Assembly (NCBI RefSeq): GCF_022440805.1
Contig: NZ_JAKNTK010000001.1
Location: forward strand, 372,001-436,000
Direction: 5' to 3'
DNA length: 64,000 bases
From: Holdemania massiliensis
GTDB lineage: Bacteria; Bacillota_I; Bacilli_A; Erysipelotrichales; Erysipelotrichaceae
Part shown: one piece after another, positions 51,777-59,941 of the stretch
Position numbering within the stretch: position 1 is the first letter of the stretch
Layout: each line of letters begins with the position of its first letter
Program-made: the position numbers and the translations under genes
The notes under the pieces: model-generated
Told to the model about the DNA's origin: nothing
The model's input: only the letters and a program-made list of their open reading frames with translations
Databases searched by the model: none

Positions 51777-54002
51777 TTAAATCTTACGGGCTGTCAGATT
51801 TCCACTGGCAATCGCTTCGGCGATATTCCAAGGCTTTTCGCAGTCACCGACAGCATAACATTCAATTCCATCTAAGCCTTCAATCAGCGCTGTGTTCGGC
51901 AGCATATCCATGGCTTCGATCACGGTGTCGCAGGCGATTTCCATATCGACGCCGGTTTCCCCATGAATCGTGACCGTGCCTTCATTGACGCTGACGACCT
52001 GGGCATTCGGCCATAAGCGTGTCCCGCGGGCATACAGCATCGGGAGCGTAAAGGTCTTGACCCAGGCGGACTGTCCCTTATCCAGCTTGTCTTTGCCTTC
52101 ACTGGATACGAGGGTAACATGCTTCCCTTGGGCAATCAGGTACTGCGCGGCGTCCACGGCCTGTAAGTTCCCGCCGACAATGGTAACTTCATTGCCGATG
52201 GAAGCGGACGCGATGTCCTCAATCGAGATGACTTGGGTCTTCGCCGTAGAATTCAGCCCCAGTGTGGAGCGAGCTCCGCCGACTGCCAGAATGACGACCT
52301 CCGGCGCTTCCTTTTTGATCAGTTCCGCATTCACTTCGGTTCCCAGAACAACATTAACGTTTTTCAGTTCCTGCTGTCGGACTAAATATTTCTGGAAATC
52401 ATTCAGATTTTCATGCGGCCCTTTGATAGCATTGGCAAAGGACAACAGACCGCCCAGCACACCGCTCTTTTCGTAAAGCGTTACGCTGTGGCCGCGCTCT
52501 GCCGCAATTCGTGCTGCTTCCAAGCCGGCCGGACCGCCGCCGATCACCATGACCTTCCGGGCTTTTTCCGCCGGCAGCGGAACCTCTCCCTCCGGCATCG
52601 CTTCCCGATAGGCGCGCTGAGTTGTCGCGTTAACCCGGCAATGTTCATAAATCTTACCCTCTTCATCATAATCAAAGTGGCAATGCAGGCAGCGCGTACA
52701 AGGGGCGATTTCATCGATCCGTCCTTCTTTCAGCTTGTTGACATATTGCGGATCAACGGTCAGCGGACGGGTCATCAACAGGAAGTCGCACAGACCGTCC
52801 TTCAAAGCGTCTTCAAACATCTTTGGTGCATGCGCTGGATCCATATAGGTTACGGTTCCAACCGGAATCGAGACGGCATCCTTGATCTGCTTTGCAACAT
52901 TCAGCATCATGCCGCAGCCAGAATGATTGGCCAAAAGCTTGCCCTGGAAATGCCGGGAGAAATCAAACTGCGCTCCATTGGCCGCTGTGCCTTCGATGCC
53001 GTAACCGGTGAAGTACAGATCGGACGCAAACTGATTGACGTGCATCCGGAAGACACCCAGACGAACATGCAGAGAATCCGCGCCATAGTTTTCCAAGACC
53101 TTGCAGATCTCGCAGTTTTCTTCTACGGTTGTAGACAAGGAAGCCTCGCCCATGTCGATGTCATTTTCTTCGATGCCGTTGATCAAAATCTGAACCGGGA
53201 AATCCGCGCCGCAGACTTCCTTGATCCCGGCGACGATCTCACCGACAAACCGCGCCCGGTTTTCAAACGACTGCGGTCCATATTCATCCTCACGATGATT
53301 TCGCTGGCGGGAGAAGAAAGCCTGACCGATATTGTTGCCCGCGGCATTGATTTCCACTGCGTCGAAACCTTGTTCCTTTAAATATTTCGCGCCGTTGATG
53401 AAATCACTTTTCAAGTTTGCGATTTCTTCATCCGACAGATGCTCGGCATAGGCTGATTCATACTGTGCAGCGGTGGCCGGATCAAAACCGGTAAATTTCT
53501 GTCCCATGCAGGAAAGCTGATAGCCGATATAACCGCCGGCATCATGCACAGCCTTGGCCAGCGCCGCTAACGGTGCTTCGGCTTTCGGCGTTTTCCGCGC
53601 ACTGGTATAATGATCAAAAACATTGACGAAATCTTCTACCCAGACCATTTCTACGCCGCCCTTGGCAAAGTTGCTGTAATAGGCGCAGATCTCCTGTTCA
53701 CTTCCGGCGGTATCCGAACCGGCTGCGGATTTTACCATGCGGTGGTGTAAAGTCAAGCCGCCAAATTTCCAATCGGAAAACAGGGTCGCAAAATCAGTGT
53801 TGGTATCCCGATAATCATAATCCTGTGGGTTCAGCGGATAAACTGAGGTTGAAGACGAGCTTGGACAGGGCGGACATTCGGTTGAAGCCGCACCTTCATT
53901 TTTTGTTTCGCAGCCAGGCAAAACAGAAACAACAGCCGCGGAAACGGCCGTCACCGCAGCACCCTTCAAAAAAGCGCGGCGGGAAATTCCTTTTTTCTCC
54001 AT
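51777..54002 (-). CDS. Tat-exported OYE-family flavin/iron-sulfur oxidoreductase lipoprotein
   Basis: The 741-residue product has a twin-arginine signal (RR 8-9, SRRAFLKG) and lipobox Cys31 (LPGC). The TIM-barrel OYE domain (~60-430), [4Fe-4S] ligands C435, C438, C441 and C455, an FAD loop GGGPAG (~480) and an NAD(P)-binding domain match 2,4-dienoyl-CoA reductase or enoate-reductase architecture. The usual substrate pair in EIHGAHG reads EINAAGNN (N219, G222), so the active site is not canonical. These enzymes normally work in the cytoplasm, so the export signal is notable. The divergent LysR gene is the likely regulator. The substrate is unknown. Confidence 0.85.
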   Translation of the reverse strand: MEKKGISRRAFLKGAAVTAVSAAVVSVLPGCETKNEGAASTECPPCPSSSSTSVYPLNPQDYDYRDTNTDFATLFSDWKFGGLTLHHRMVKSAAGSDTAGSEQEICAYYSNFAKGGVEMVWVEDFVNVFDHYTSARKTPKAEAPLAALAKAVHDAGGYIGYQLSCMGQKFTGFDPATAAQYESAYAEHLSDEEIANLKSDFINGAKYLKEQGFDAVEINAAGNNIGQAFFSRQRNHREDEYGPQSFENRARFVGEIVAGIKEVCGADFPVQILINGIEENDIDMGEASLSTTVEENCEICKVLENYGADSLHVRLGVFRMHVNQFASDLYFTGYGIEGTAANGAQFDFSRHFQGKLLANHSGCGMMLNVAKQIKDAVSIPVGTVTYMDPAHAPKMFEDALKDGLCDFLLMTRPLTVDPQYVNKLKEGRIDEIAPCTRCLHCHFDYDEEGKIYEHCRVNATTQRAYREAMPEGEVPLPAEKARKVMVIGGGPAGLEAARIAAERGHSVTLYEKSGVLGGLLSFANAIKGPHENLNDFQKYLVRQQELKNVNVVLGTEVNAELIKKEAPEVVILAVGGARSTLGLNSTAKTQVISIEDIASASIGNEVTIVGGNLQAVDAAQYLIAQGKHVTLVSSEGKDKLDKGQSAWVKTFTLPMLYARGTRLWPNAQVVSVNEGTVTIHGETGVDMEIACDTVIEAMDMLPNTALIEGLDGIECYAVGDCEKPWNIAEAIASGNLTARKI

Positions 54003-54012
54003 GAATTTTACT

Positions 54013-54037
54013 TTGTCAAAAAGCTGACAATCCTCCT
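54013..54037 (-). promoter_or_regulatory. Ribosome-binding site separated from start by a hairpin
   Basis: AGGAGG (54032-54037, minus strand) is 29 bases from the ATG at 54002, too far for normal use. TTGTCA and TGACAA (54013-54018, 54025-54030) between them can form a stem; folding it leaves 11 bases. Confidence 0.45.
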
Positions 54038-54067
54038 TGATCTCATTATGGCATACTCTGAATCAAT

Positions 54068-54111
54068 GCATCGATGCGATCTGTGCATGGCCCTATCCAT
54101 CTTTTGCATGG
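54068..54111. promoter_or_regulatory. Candidate LysR binding region
   Basis: GCATCGATGC palindrome (54068-54077), and TGCATGG at 54084-54090 and 54105-54111, 21 bp apart. Confidence 0.4.
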
Positions 54112-54122
54112 TGAATCAAGAC

Positions 54123-54151
54123 TTGAACTTGCATTTGTTTTCGATTATAGT
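54123..54151 (+). promoter_or_regulatory. Promoter of the second LysR gene
   Basis: TTGAAC (54123-54128), 17-bp spacer, TATAGT (54146-54151). Confidence 0.65.
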
Positions 54152-54173
54152 GAGGAAAAACCGAGGGATTGTT

Positions 54174-55094
54174 ATGAATATAGAAAATTTGAAAATGCTG
54201 AAAATTCTGGACCGCTGTCAAAGTATTTCCAAGGCTGCCGCGTGTTTGTATCTTTCCCAATCTACCCTCACCCGCCAGCTCATCATGATGGAAAAGGAAT
54301 TGGGCTTTACGTTATTTTACCGCCTTCCTGAGGGGGTCAAGCCAACGCCCGGAGGACGTTATTTCATCGATCAGCTGGACGCGGTGCTGGACAGCTATGA
54401 CAGCGCGGTGGCGGGAGCGCATCAGCGATCCTTTGCGCTTGCCAAAACAATCCGCATTGGGATTACCAGTTATACGATCCACTTTGTACCTCAAGCCTGC
54501 CGGACGGCGCAGCCGCATTTTCAAAATGTGCACTTTGATTATGTAGCCTGCCGGCTGCCGGAAACCTATCAGGCGCTGGATCAGGATAAGATTGATATTC
54601 AGCTGTTAGCAGACTGCAGCGAGCCGATTTCCATCCATTTGAATTGCATCCCGCTGTTCCATTGTCCTAACTGCTGCAAGATTCCGCAGGGACATCCGTT
54701 TTATGGAAAAGAAACACTGCGGCTTGCGGATCTGGCACATCAGCGGGTTCTGACATTGCCTCCGAACCGAACACAAAACGCCGCGCGCTTGGATCAGATT
54801 CTGCAATCTCCAGAATTGGATATTGAACGAATCTATTTTGATACGCCTGAACAGGCTGAAGCCCTTTCCCTGGCACAGAAGATTCCGATCATGACGCTGG
54901 CTTTCCCCAGCGAAAAGGATTGTTTTTCAGTTTCTCTGTTGGAAGCAGTTCCTGCCGTTCAGCTGGGCATCCTCTTCCGGAAGAAGGACCAAGCTGAATT
55001 AGAACCCTTGTTGAATTATTTTCGGGCCTATTTCATCCGTCATCAATATGATTTCCTGCCGTTGAAGCCGCTGGTATCCAACATGACAATCTAG
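54174..55094 (+). CDS. LysR-family transcriptional regulator
   Basis: ATG 54174 is chosen because GAGGGATT precedes it and the family begins here; an upstream frame from 54048 is only leader. The 306-residue product has the LysR helix-turn-helix (LDRCQSISKAAACLYLSQSTLTRQL shown across residues 10-35 in part) and a ~210-residue effector domain. It is divergent from the OYE-type gene and most likely regulates it. The arrangement repeats that of the FAD reductase and LysR at 4.7-7.6 kb. Confidence 0.9.
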   Translation: MNIENLKMLKILDRCQSISKAAACLYLSQSTLTRQLIMMEKELGFTLFYRLPEGVKPTPGGRYFIDQLDAVLDSYDSAVAGAHQRSFALAKTIRIGITSYTIHFVPQACRTAQPHFQNVHFDYVACRLPETYQALDQDKIDIQLLADCSEPISIHLNCIPLFHCPNCCKIPQGHPFYGKETLRLADLAHQRVLTLPPNRTQNAARLDQILQSPELDIERIYFDTPEQAEALSLAQKIPIMTLAFPSEKDCFSVSLLEAVPAVQLGILFRKKDQAELEPLLNYFRAYFIRHQYDFLPLKPLVSNMTI

Positions 55095-55181
55095 ACCTGG
55101 ATGGTAAACAAGGAAGACCAAGCCTTTGTTTATAAACCAATCTGCTGGCTGTGGGGATAAGACAGAACCGAGAACGATCCA

Positions 55182-55235
55182 AAAAAAGAGCGAAACCGCA
55201 AAGGATAAGAATCTTTGGCTGTTTTCGCTCTTTAT
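55182..55235 (+). terminator. Intrinsic terminator after the second LysR gene
   Basis: AAAGAGCGAAA (55185-55195) pairs with TTTTCGCTCTTT (55222-55233). Confidence 0.8.
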
Positions 55236-55284
55236 AAAATGATCCCCCAAGGCACAATCCGCCCGAGGCTGCTAGCTTGATAAA

Positions 55285-55713
55285 CTACGATTCTTTGTCA
55301 AATTTCAATCGGTAATAAATTGAAATGCCGACAACAAACAGGTAGGCAATGATGAAAGACAGGATGACAAAGAGATCGGCATTCATCAGAGCATAGATGA
55401 TCATCAACGTGCCGAAAATGTAGATCATGGCATCATAAGCTTTCCCTTTTGCCCGATTGGTAATCTGGATATTCCGTTCATCCCGCTGATCAATTTCAAT
55501 TTGCTTCTGCCGCTCAGGGGCGTTTTTCAGAACCTGGTGACTGATCAGTTCACCCAGTCCATGGCCGAATAGGCCGGCGCCCAAACCCAAGCATATATAA
55601 GGCAGAGCCGGCAGCGATTCGGCATACTGCGGGAAGCTTTTAAGAAAAACAAAACCTGCTGGAAGCAACAAAATTCCCACTCCTGTCAGCAAAACGGCAT
55701 TTCTTGTTTTCAT
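55285..55713 (-). CDS. Membrane protein paired with XRE regulator
   Basis: The 142-residue product has four hydrophobic segments in two pairs (about 5-50, 95-130) around a charged loop (NAPERQKQIEIDQRDERN). The DERN-containing loop recalls DUF-type membrane proteins found beside small XRE regulators in Firmicutes. It overlaps the XRE stop by 4 bp (ATGA, 55710-55713). The function is unknown. Confidence 0.7.
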   Translation of the reverse strand: MKTRNAVLLTGVGILLLPAGFVFLKSFPQYAESLPALPYICLGLGAGLFGHGLGELISHQVLKNAPERQKQIEIDQRDERNIQITNRAKGKAYDAMIYIFGTLMIIYALMNADLFVILSFIIAYLFVVGISIYYRLKFDKES

Positions 55714-55913
55714 ACTTTTTCCTCCTCGTAAATGAAAACTTCTTCAATACTCACGTCAAAATAACGGGCGATCTTAAACGCTAAGAGAATCGATGGATTA
55801 TACCTTCCGTTTTCCAGCGAACCGATGGTTTGTCGGGAAACTTCCAGGGCAGCGGCTAATTCTTCTTGTTTGATGCCGCGTGATTTACGCAGCTCTTCTA
55901 ATCTGTTTTTCAT
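55710..55913 (-). CDS. Small XRE-family DNA-binding protein
   Basis: The 67-residue product is a single helix-turn-helix domain: LEELRKSRGIKQEELAAAL and VSRQTIGSLENGRYNPS, ending YFDVSIEEVF. GAAGGAGG precedes the ATG. The 18-bp palindrome at 55932-55949 just downstream of its promoter suggests autorepression. It is coupled to the membrane protein gene. Confidence 0.9.
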   Translation of the reverse strand: MKNRLEELRKSRGIKQEELAAALEVSRQTIGSLENGRYNPSILLAFKIARYFDVSIEEVFIYEEEKV

Positions 55914-55931
55914 AAACCTCCTTCATCATTG

Positions 55932-55949
55932 TGGAAAGCTTGCTTTCCA
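55932..55949. promoter_or_regulatory. Palindromic operator of the XRE gene
   Basis: TGGAAAGC-TT-GCTTTCCA is a perfect 18-bp palindrome between the -10 box and the gene. A half-site (TTTCCA) recurs near 55990, upstream of the -35. Confidence 0.7.
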
Positions 55950-55953
55950 TTAT

Positions 55954-55981
55954 AGTATAGCATGTCCGCTCTCTATGTCAA
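55954..55981 (-). promoter_or_regulatory. Promoter of the XRE/membrane operon
   Basis: On the minus strand: TTGACA (55976-55981), 16-bp spacer, TGC-extended TATACT (55954-55959). Confidence 0.8.
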
Positions 55982-56299
55982 GCTAACTTTCCATTTTCTT
56001 TTAAATAATCCTCTCTGACTTCATATTGGAAAATACGTGAAGTATTTCTGTCTTTCCTATTCAGAAGGACGAAGGCATCAGAATACTTTCTTATCGGATA
56101 TTCCATTTAAGCACGGAAACAACGCGAAAGGAAAGCAATCGTAAAATATTTGCAAGAAAGAGTGCAGAAGTGCGCCGCATTCTTTATAATAAAGGCATGA
56201 AGACTTTGTGATTTAAAAGGATTGAGGGCCGGTTATCGGTCATGCTCAGGTTTATGAACAAGATGAAACTGAGAATCAATAAAGAAAGAAGGATAGAAA
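55982..56299. other. Intergenic region upstream of ispF
   Basis: No gene was seen. A TATAAT at 56185-56190 is the likely ispF -10 box, but no good -35 is visible 16-18 bp upstream. Confidence 0.4.
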
Positions 56300-56782
56300 A
56301 TGTTTAGAATTGGACAGTCGAGCGATATTCATCAGTTGGCAGAAGGGCGCTGGCTCATTTTAGGCGGTGTTGAGATTGAACATACGAAAGGACTGGTCGG
56401 CCATTCCGATGCGGACGCTTTGCTTCATGCGATTGCAGAGGCTGTGATCGGCGCTTTGGGCGAAGGCGATCTGGGAAAGCATTTTCCCGATACTGATCCG
56501 CAGTACAAAGGAATCAGCTCTTTGATTTTGCTGGAACATGTAACAGAGCTGATGGAAACCAAAGGCTTTCGCATCGGCAATGTTGATGCGCTGATCATGA
56601 TCGAAAGGCCGAAGATGGCTCCGCATATTTCAGCCATGCGCAAAAACATCGCAGCGGCTCTGCATTGCGGAGAGGATCAGGTGAATGTCAAAGCTACGCG
56701 CGGGGAAAAGCTGGGCTTTGTTGGACGTGAAGAAGGCGTGCTGGCCCAAGCCGTCGTCCTGTTGGAGAAAATGGAAGCATGA
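56300..56782 (+). CDS. ispF: 2-C-methyl-D-erythritol 2,4-cyclodiphosphate synthase
   Basis: The 160-residue product has IspF metal ligands D9 and H11 (SSDIHQL) and H43 (DALLHAIAEA), HSDAD, and LGKHFPDTDPQYKG. The C-terminal KATRGEKLGFVGREEG corresponds to KATTTEKLGFTGRGEG. It closes the CDP-methylerythritol phosphate to the cyclic diphosphate in the non-mevalonate isoprenoid pathway. AAGGATAG precedes the ATG. No other pathway gene lies beside it. The 3' end overlaps the next gene by 4 bp. Confidence 0.93.
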   Translation: MFRIGQSSDIHQLAEGRWLILGGVEIEHTKGLVGHSDADALLHAIAEAVIGALGEGDLGKHFPDTDPQYKGISSLILLEHVTELMETKGFRIGNVDALIMIERPKMAPHISAMRKNIAAALHCGEDQVNVKATRGEKLGFVGREEGVLAQAVVLLEKMEA

Positions 56783-57078
56783 GTAGTTTCTGCCGCTTCT
56801 GGCTGCGGTTAAGCCTGATTCTGAACGCCGTGACGGCAGGGGAGAGTCTGGTCAGTCAGAACTGGATGATGTTGGGCATTGCGCTGATCAGTCTCTGGTG
56901 CCTGGTGCTGCTGATGCAGGGCAGACTGCTGGGACTACGATTATACTGGACAATGTGTGCGACGATTTTTATTATCAATATCATGAATGGGATCGATCTG
57001 TCGTTTAATCTGTTGAATTTGATCGATCCGGCCATTATGACGTTTCTGGTACGGCGCAATCAGAAGGCTTTTCGCTGA
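56779..57078 (+). CDS. Small membrane protein after ispF
   Basis: The 99-residue product has two to three hydrophobic helices (about 10-25, 30-50, 55-75). Its start overlaps the ispF stop as ATGA, so translation is coupled. No family is recognised; co-expression with ispF is the only clue to function. Confidence 0.65.
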   Translation: MSSFCRFWLRLSLILNAVTAGESLVSQNWMMLGIALISLWCLVLLMQGRLLGLRLYWTMCATIFIINIMNGIDLSFNLLNLIDPAIMTFLVRRNQKAFR

Positions 57079-57198
57079 ACAAAAGACAAATTTAAAAAAG
57101 GGGATGCGGCAGTGCGCTGTTGAGTTTCGCTGCGGCATCCTGATTTCGTAAATGAGTCCGGAACACGGAATAAAAATTTGAAGGAGGTCTTGATTCCA

Positions 57199-57651
57199 AT
57201 GACTTTTAAGATTATCCGGTTGGTTGATCAGCCGGAAATGAAGGAGCAGGCAGCTCAATGGTTTCATGAAAAGTGGGGTATTCCGCTGCAGGCGTATCGA
57301 GAAAGTATCGAGGATTGTCTTGCAAATAAGCATTCGATTCCTCAATGGTATATCGCGATGGAAGGGGAAAGAATCATCGGCGGCATGGGCGTCATTGAAA
57401 ATGATTTCCACGACAGGAAAGATCTTGCGCCGAATGTGTGCGCTGTCTATACAGAAAAACAGAAGCGCGGACAAGGCGTTGCAGGAGCCTTGTTAAATTA
57501 TGTTTGTTCGGATATGAAAAGCAAAGGAATAAGCACTTTGTATCTTGTAACCAATCATACCGGCTTTTACGAGCGCTACGGCTGGGAATTCCTTTGCCTG
57601 GTACAGGGCGAGGGTGAATCTGAACTTTCAAGAATGTATGTTCATAAATGA
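57199..57651 (+). CDS. GNAT-family N-acetyltransferase
   Basis: ATG 57199 is used; AAGGAGG lies 11 bases upstream. The 150-residue product has the GNAT acetyl-CoA loop QKRGQGVAGALL and the late NHTGFYERYGW. It acetylates an amine on an unknown acceptor. Monocistronic or grouped with the small genes that follow. Confidence 0.85.
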   Translation: MTFKIIRLVDQPEMKEQAAQWFHEKWGIPLQAYRESIEDCLANKHSIPQWYIAMEGERIIGGMGVIENDFHDRKDLAPNVCAVYTEKQKRGQGVAGALLNYVCSDMKSKGISTLYLVTNHTGFYERYGWEFLCLVQGEGESELSRMYVHK

Positions 57652-57699
57652 AATCTTAACTTTTGCAATAGGCAAAATCAGATTGGGGAGATGAGTCAG

Positions 57700-58035
57700 A
57701 TGCTGGGATTGTGAGTAAAAGTAATTGTCGACAGACCTTTGGGAAGTACGCATCCGCAATATCAGGATCTTATCTATCCAGTCAACTACGGATACATTGA
57801 AGGAATGATGGCTCCGGATGGAGAAGAACAGGATGCTTACATCTTAGGCATCGAGGTGCCGCTGAAGGAGTTTACCGGCAAAGTGATCGCCGTGATTCAT
57901 CGGCATAACGACATTGAAGAAAAATGGGTCGTTGCCCCGGAAGGGGTCCATTTTTCAAAGGAGAAGATCCAGGAATTGACGTATTTTCAGGAACAATATT
58001 TTCATTCAGAAATTGTGATGGAGGAGGCAGAATAA
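57700..58035 (+). pseudogene. Inorganic pyrophosphatase-like gene with a TGA at codon 5
   Basis: GGGGAG and ATG 57700 look like the true start, but translation reads M-L-G-L-stop (TGA 57712-57714) before continuing in the same frame as VKVIVDRPLGSTHP. The rest is complete: YPVNYGYIEG, DGEEQDAYILG and EKWVVAPE, a small pyrophosphatase-like fold. It could use the internal TTG at 57739 (98 residues), losing the VDRPLG strand. Otherwise it is a nonsense mutation or a base-call error. A one-base change in TAAAAGT with GTG 57711 as start would also repair it. Confidence 0.7.
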
Positions 58036-58557
58036 ATGAACGGCGGGGTGTTGCTGCTGCCTTTCCTGGCTGTCCGATTCGGGTTATTATTGCTTGTAGA
58101 TAAAAAAGCGATTGGACGTGCAGGTCATTTTGCACCAGTTCGAAGGGAAGAACAATGGGCCAGTTTTATCTATCAGCTATCCAATATCGGACTTTTTGCG
58201 TATTTATTTTTTCTGACAATTCGGATTGATTTCTCACTGCAGTTCTATATGGGACTTGTCTTTTACTTTTCAGGAATCGTGTTATGCGCAGTTTCGGCAG
58301 TTTGTTTTGCATTTCCGGATGAATCGGGTTTAAATATCAATGGAATTTATCAGCTTTCCCGCAATCCCATGTATGTCGCTTATTTTATTTGCTTTGCAGG
58401 CATGGCTTTCTTAACACAGTCCTGCCTTTTGCTGGGCATCGTCCTGATATTTCAGGTTTCAGCACACTGGATCATTCTTTCAGAAGAAAGAGAATGCACA
58501 GCGAGATTTGGCAGACGGTATGAAGAATATAAACAGAAAGTTCGGCGTTACATTTAA
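58036..58557 (+). CDS. Isoprenylcysteine carboxyl methyltransferase (ICMT)-family membrane protein
   Basis: The 173-residue product has four or five membrane helices and the ICMT/PEMT signature LSRNPMYVAY followed by the basic C-terminus RRYEEYKQKVRRYI. It probably methylates a membrane substrate with S-adenosylmethionine. The ATG directly follows the stop of the pyrophosphatase-like gene, with GGAGG upstream. Related to 61838-62419. Confidence 0.85.
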   Translation: MNGGVLLLPFLAVRFGLLLLVDKKAIGRAGHFAPVRREEQWASFIYQLSNIGLFAYLFFLTIRIDFSLQFYMGLVFYFSGIVLCAVSAVCFAFPDESGLNINGIYQLSRNPMYVAYFICFAGMAFLTQSCLLLGIVLIFQVSAHWIILSEERECTARFGRRYEEYKQKVRRYI

Positions 58558-58583
58558 GAACTTGATAGAAGGGAGAAGCGAAC

Positions 58584-59045
58584 ATGTTGACGAAGCCGGT
58601 ATATGGCTGGAGTGATTTTCAGCTGGAGGGAACGGGTGTCTATGGGTTAAGTTATCTTGATGATATTGCGTTTGAGTGGGTGGAACAGGCGATCCATGGA
58701 CTAGAAACCATGCAGCCCTTCTGTGTAAAAGGGTTCTTAGAACCGAACCGCTTTTTATGTACGGTCAGCTATTGGAACTGCCATCTTGTGTGCGAAGACG
58801 ATGAACGTTATCCCTTGAATCAAGAAGAGGTAATCCATGAGTTTTCTCACACCAGCATGCTGCAGTTCTGTCAGTACCTGTATGAGGATGTCAGTCAAAA
58901 CATCAATGAGTGGGCTTCATTTGTCGATTATAAAGATTTAGATATTGAGAAAAGAAAAGCAGAGCTTGATCAAAAATTAGAATGTCTCAAAAATCTAATT
59001 GCTGAGCGAACGGAATGGTTCGGTGAACATCGCTGTTTTCTTTAA
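58584..59045 (+). CDS. Conserved hypothetical protein
   Basis: The 153-residue soluble product has DIAFEWVEQAIHGLE in its first third and a C-terminal coiled coil (DIEKRKAELDQKLE). No family is recognised. GGGAGAAG precedes the ATG. It lies among small enzyme genes and may be part of the same transcript as the ICMT-like gene. Confidence 0.65.
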   Translation: MLTKPVYGWSDFQLEGTGVYGLSYLDDIAFEWVEQAIHGLETMQPFCVKGFLEPNRFLCTVSYWNCHLVCEDDERYPLNQEEVIHEFSHTSMLQFCQYLYEDVSQNINEWASFVDYKDLDIEKRKAELDQKLECLKNLIAERTEWFGEHRCFL

Positions 59046-59095
59046 AGAGAGAGTTCGTTTGAATATTGGAGAACAAAGGATAGGAGGGGATAAAA

Positions 59096-59719
59096 ATGGT
59101 AAAAGTCATTTCACCGCAGGACACAACAAGAAATAGGGCCTACGAACTCTGGATGAAAGCGCCCAATCCGATGGTCACTTTTCTGAAAACCTTGGATGTG
59201 TCCAATCTGATCAAAGTCAGTAAGAAGAAGCAAATGAAGTTCAACATGCTTTTGGATTATTGTATTGGGAAAGCTGCGGTCAGTATAAACGAATTTTATA
59301 TCCTTCCAGTAGGGGATCAGCTTCTGCAGTATGATACGATTGCAGTCAATACGATCGTAAAAAATAAAACCGGTGAAGTCAGTTCCTGCGATCTCTTATA
59401 TACAGAGGAGCTGGAGATGTTCAATCAATCGTATTTAAAGTATACGGCTCAGGTAGCGGAAACCTGTCAGGACAGAGATTTATCGAGCGACAGTATGGTG
59501 ATCGGCACCTCCGCAATTATTGATACTGAAATTGATGGGGCGGTCGGCATGAACAGCGGGATTTTTAATAATCCTTTTATCATTTGGGGTCGGTATAAGA
59601 AGAAAGTATTCAAAACTTATCTGACAATCTCTTTCCAATTCCATCATACGCAGATGGATGGAGCCCATGCGGGGAGATTCCTGGCAAATTTACAACAGGA
59701 AATCGATCGTTTGAAATGA
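59096..59719 (+). CDS. Chloramphenicol-acetyltransferase-like O-acetyltransferase
   Basis: The 207-residue product has the CAT active site FHHTQMDGAHAGRF, with His184 as catalytic base and Asp188 (compare H195 and D199 of CAT-III), and a body of about CAT length. CatA-family members acetylate chloramphenicol or related hydroxyls, but many chromosomal copies have other substrates. GGAGGGG precedes the ATG. No resistance cluster or mobile element is beside it. Confidence 0.85.
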   Translation: MVKVISPQDTTRNRAYELWMKAPNPMVTFLKTLDVSNLIKVSKKKQMKFNMLLDYCIGKAAVSINEFYILPVGDQLLQYDTIAVNTIVKNKTGEVSSCDLLYTEELEMFNQSYLKYTAQVAETCQDRDLSSDSMVIGTSAIIDTEIDGAVGMNSGIFNNPFIIWGRYKKKVFKTYLTISFQFHHTQMDGAHAGRFLANLQQEIDRLK

Positions 59720-59941
59720 GCTTTCGGCAGATAGCGAATGGGAATAAAATTCGTTGATAAAGAAGAAAATACCGTGATCAACAACATTATTAAATTGTAA
59801 TTTTCGGTATAATAAGGCCATCTATCTTTTCATCATTATTATTTCGTGATGGGGCTCTAAAGTGGAAAATGAAAAGCTATAAAAGAATTAGAGAAATTTG
59901 TTGAAATAGATAAATGAGAAAATTTGAAAGGAGCGCATGTT

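Noticed and set aside
52413..53381. 322-codon plus-strand frame opposite the OYE-type gene
   Set aside because: Long but antisense to a well-supported flavoenzyme; the length follows from codon bias.
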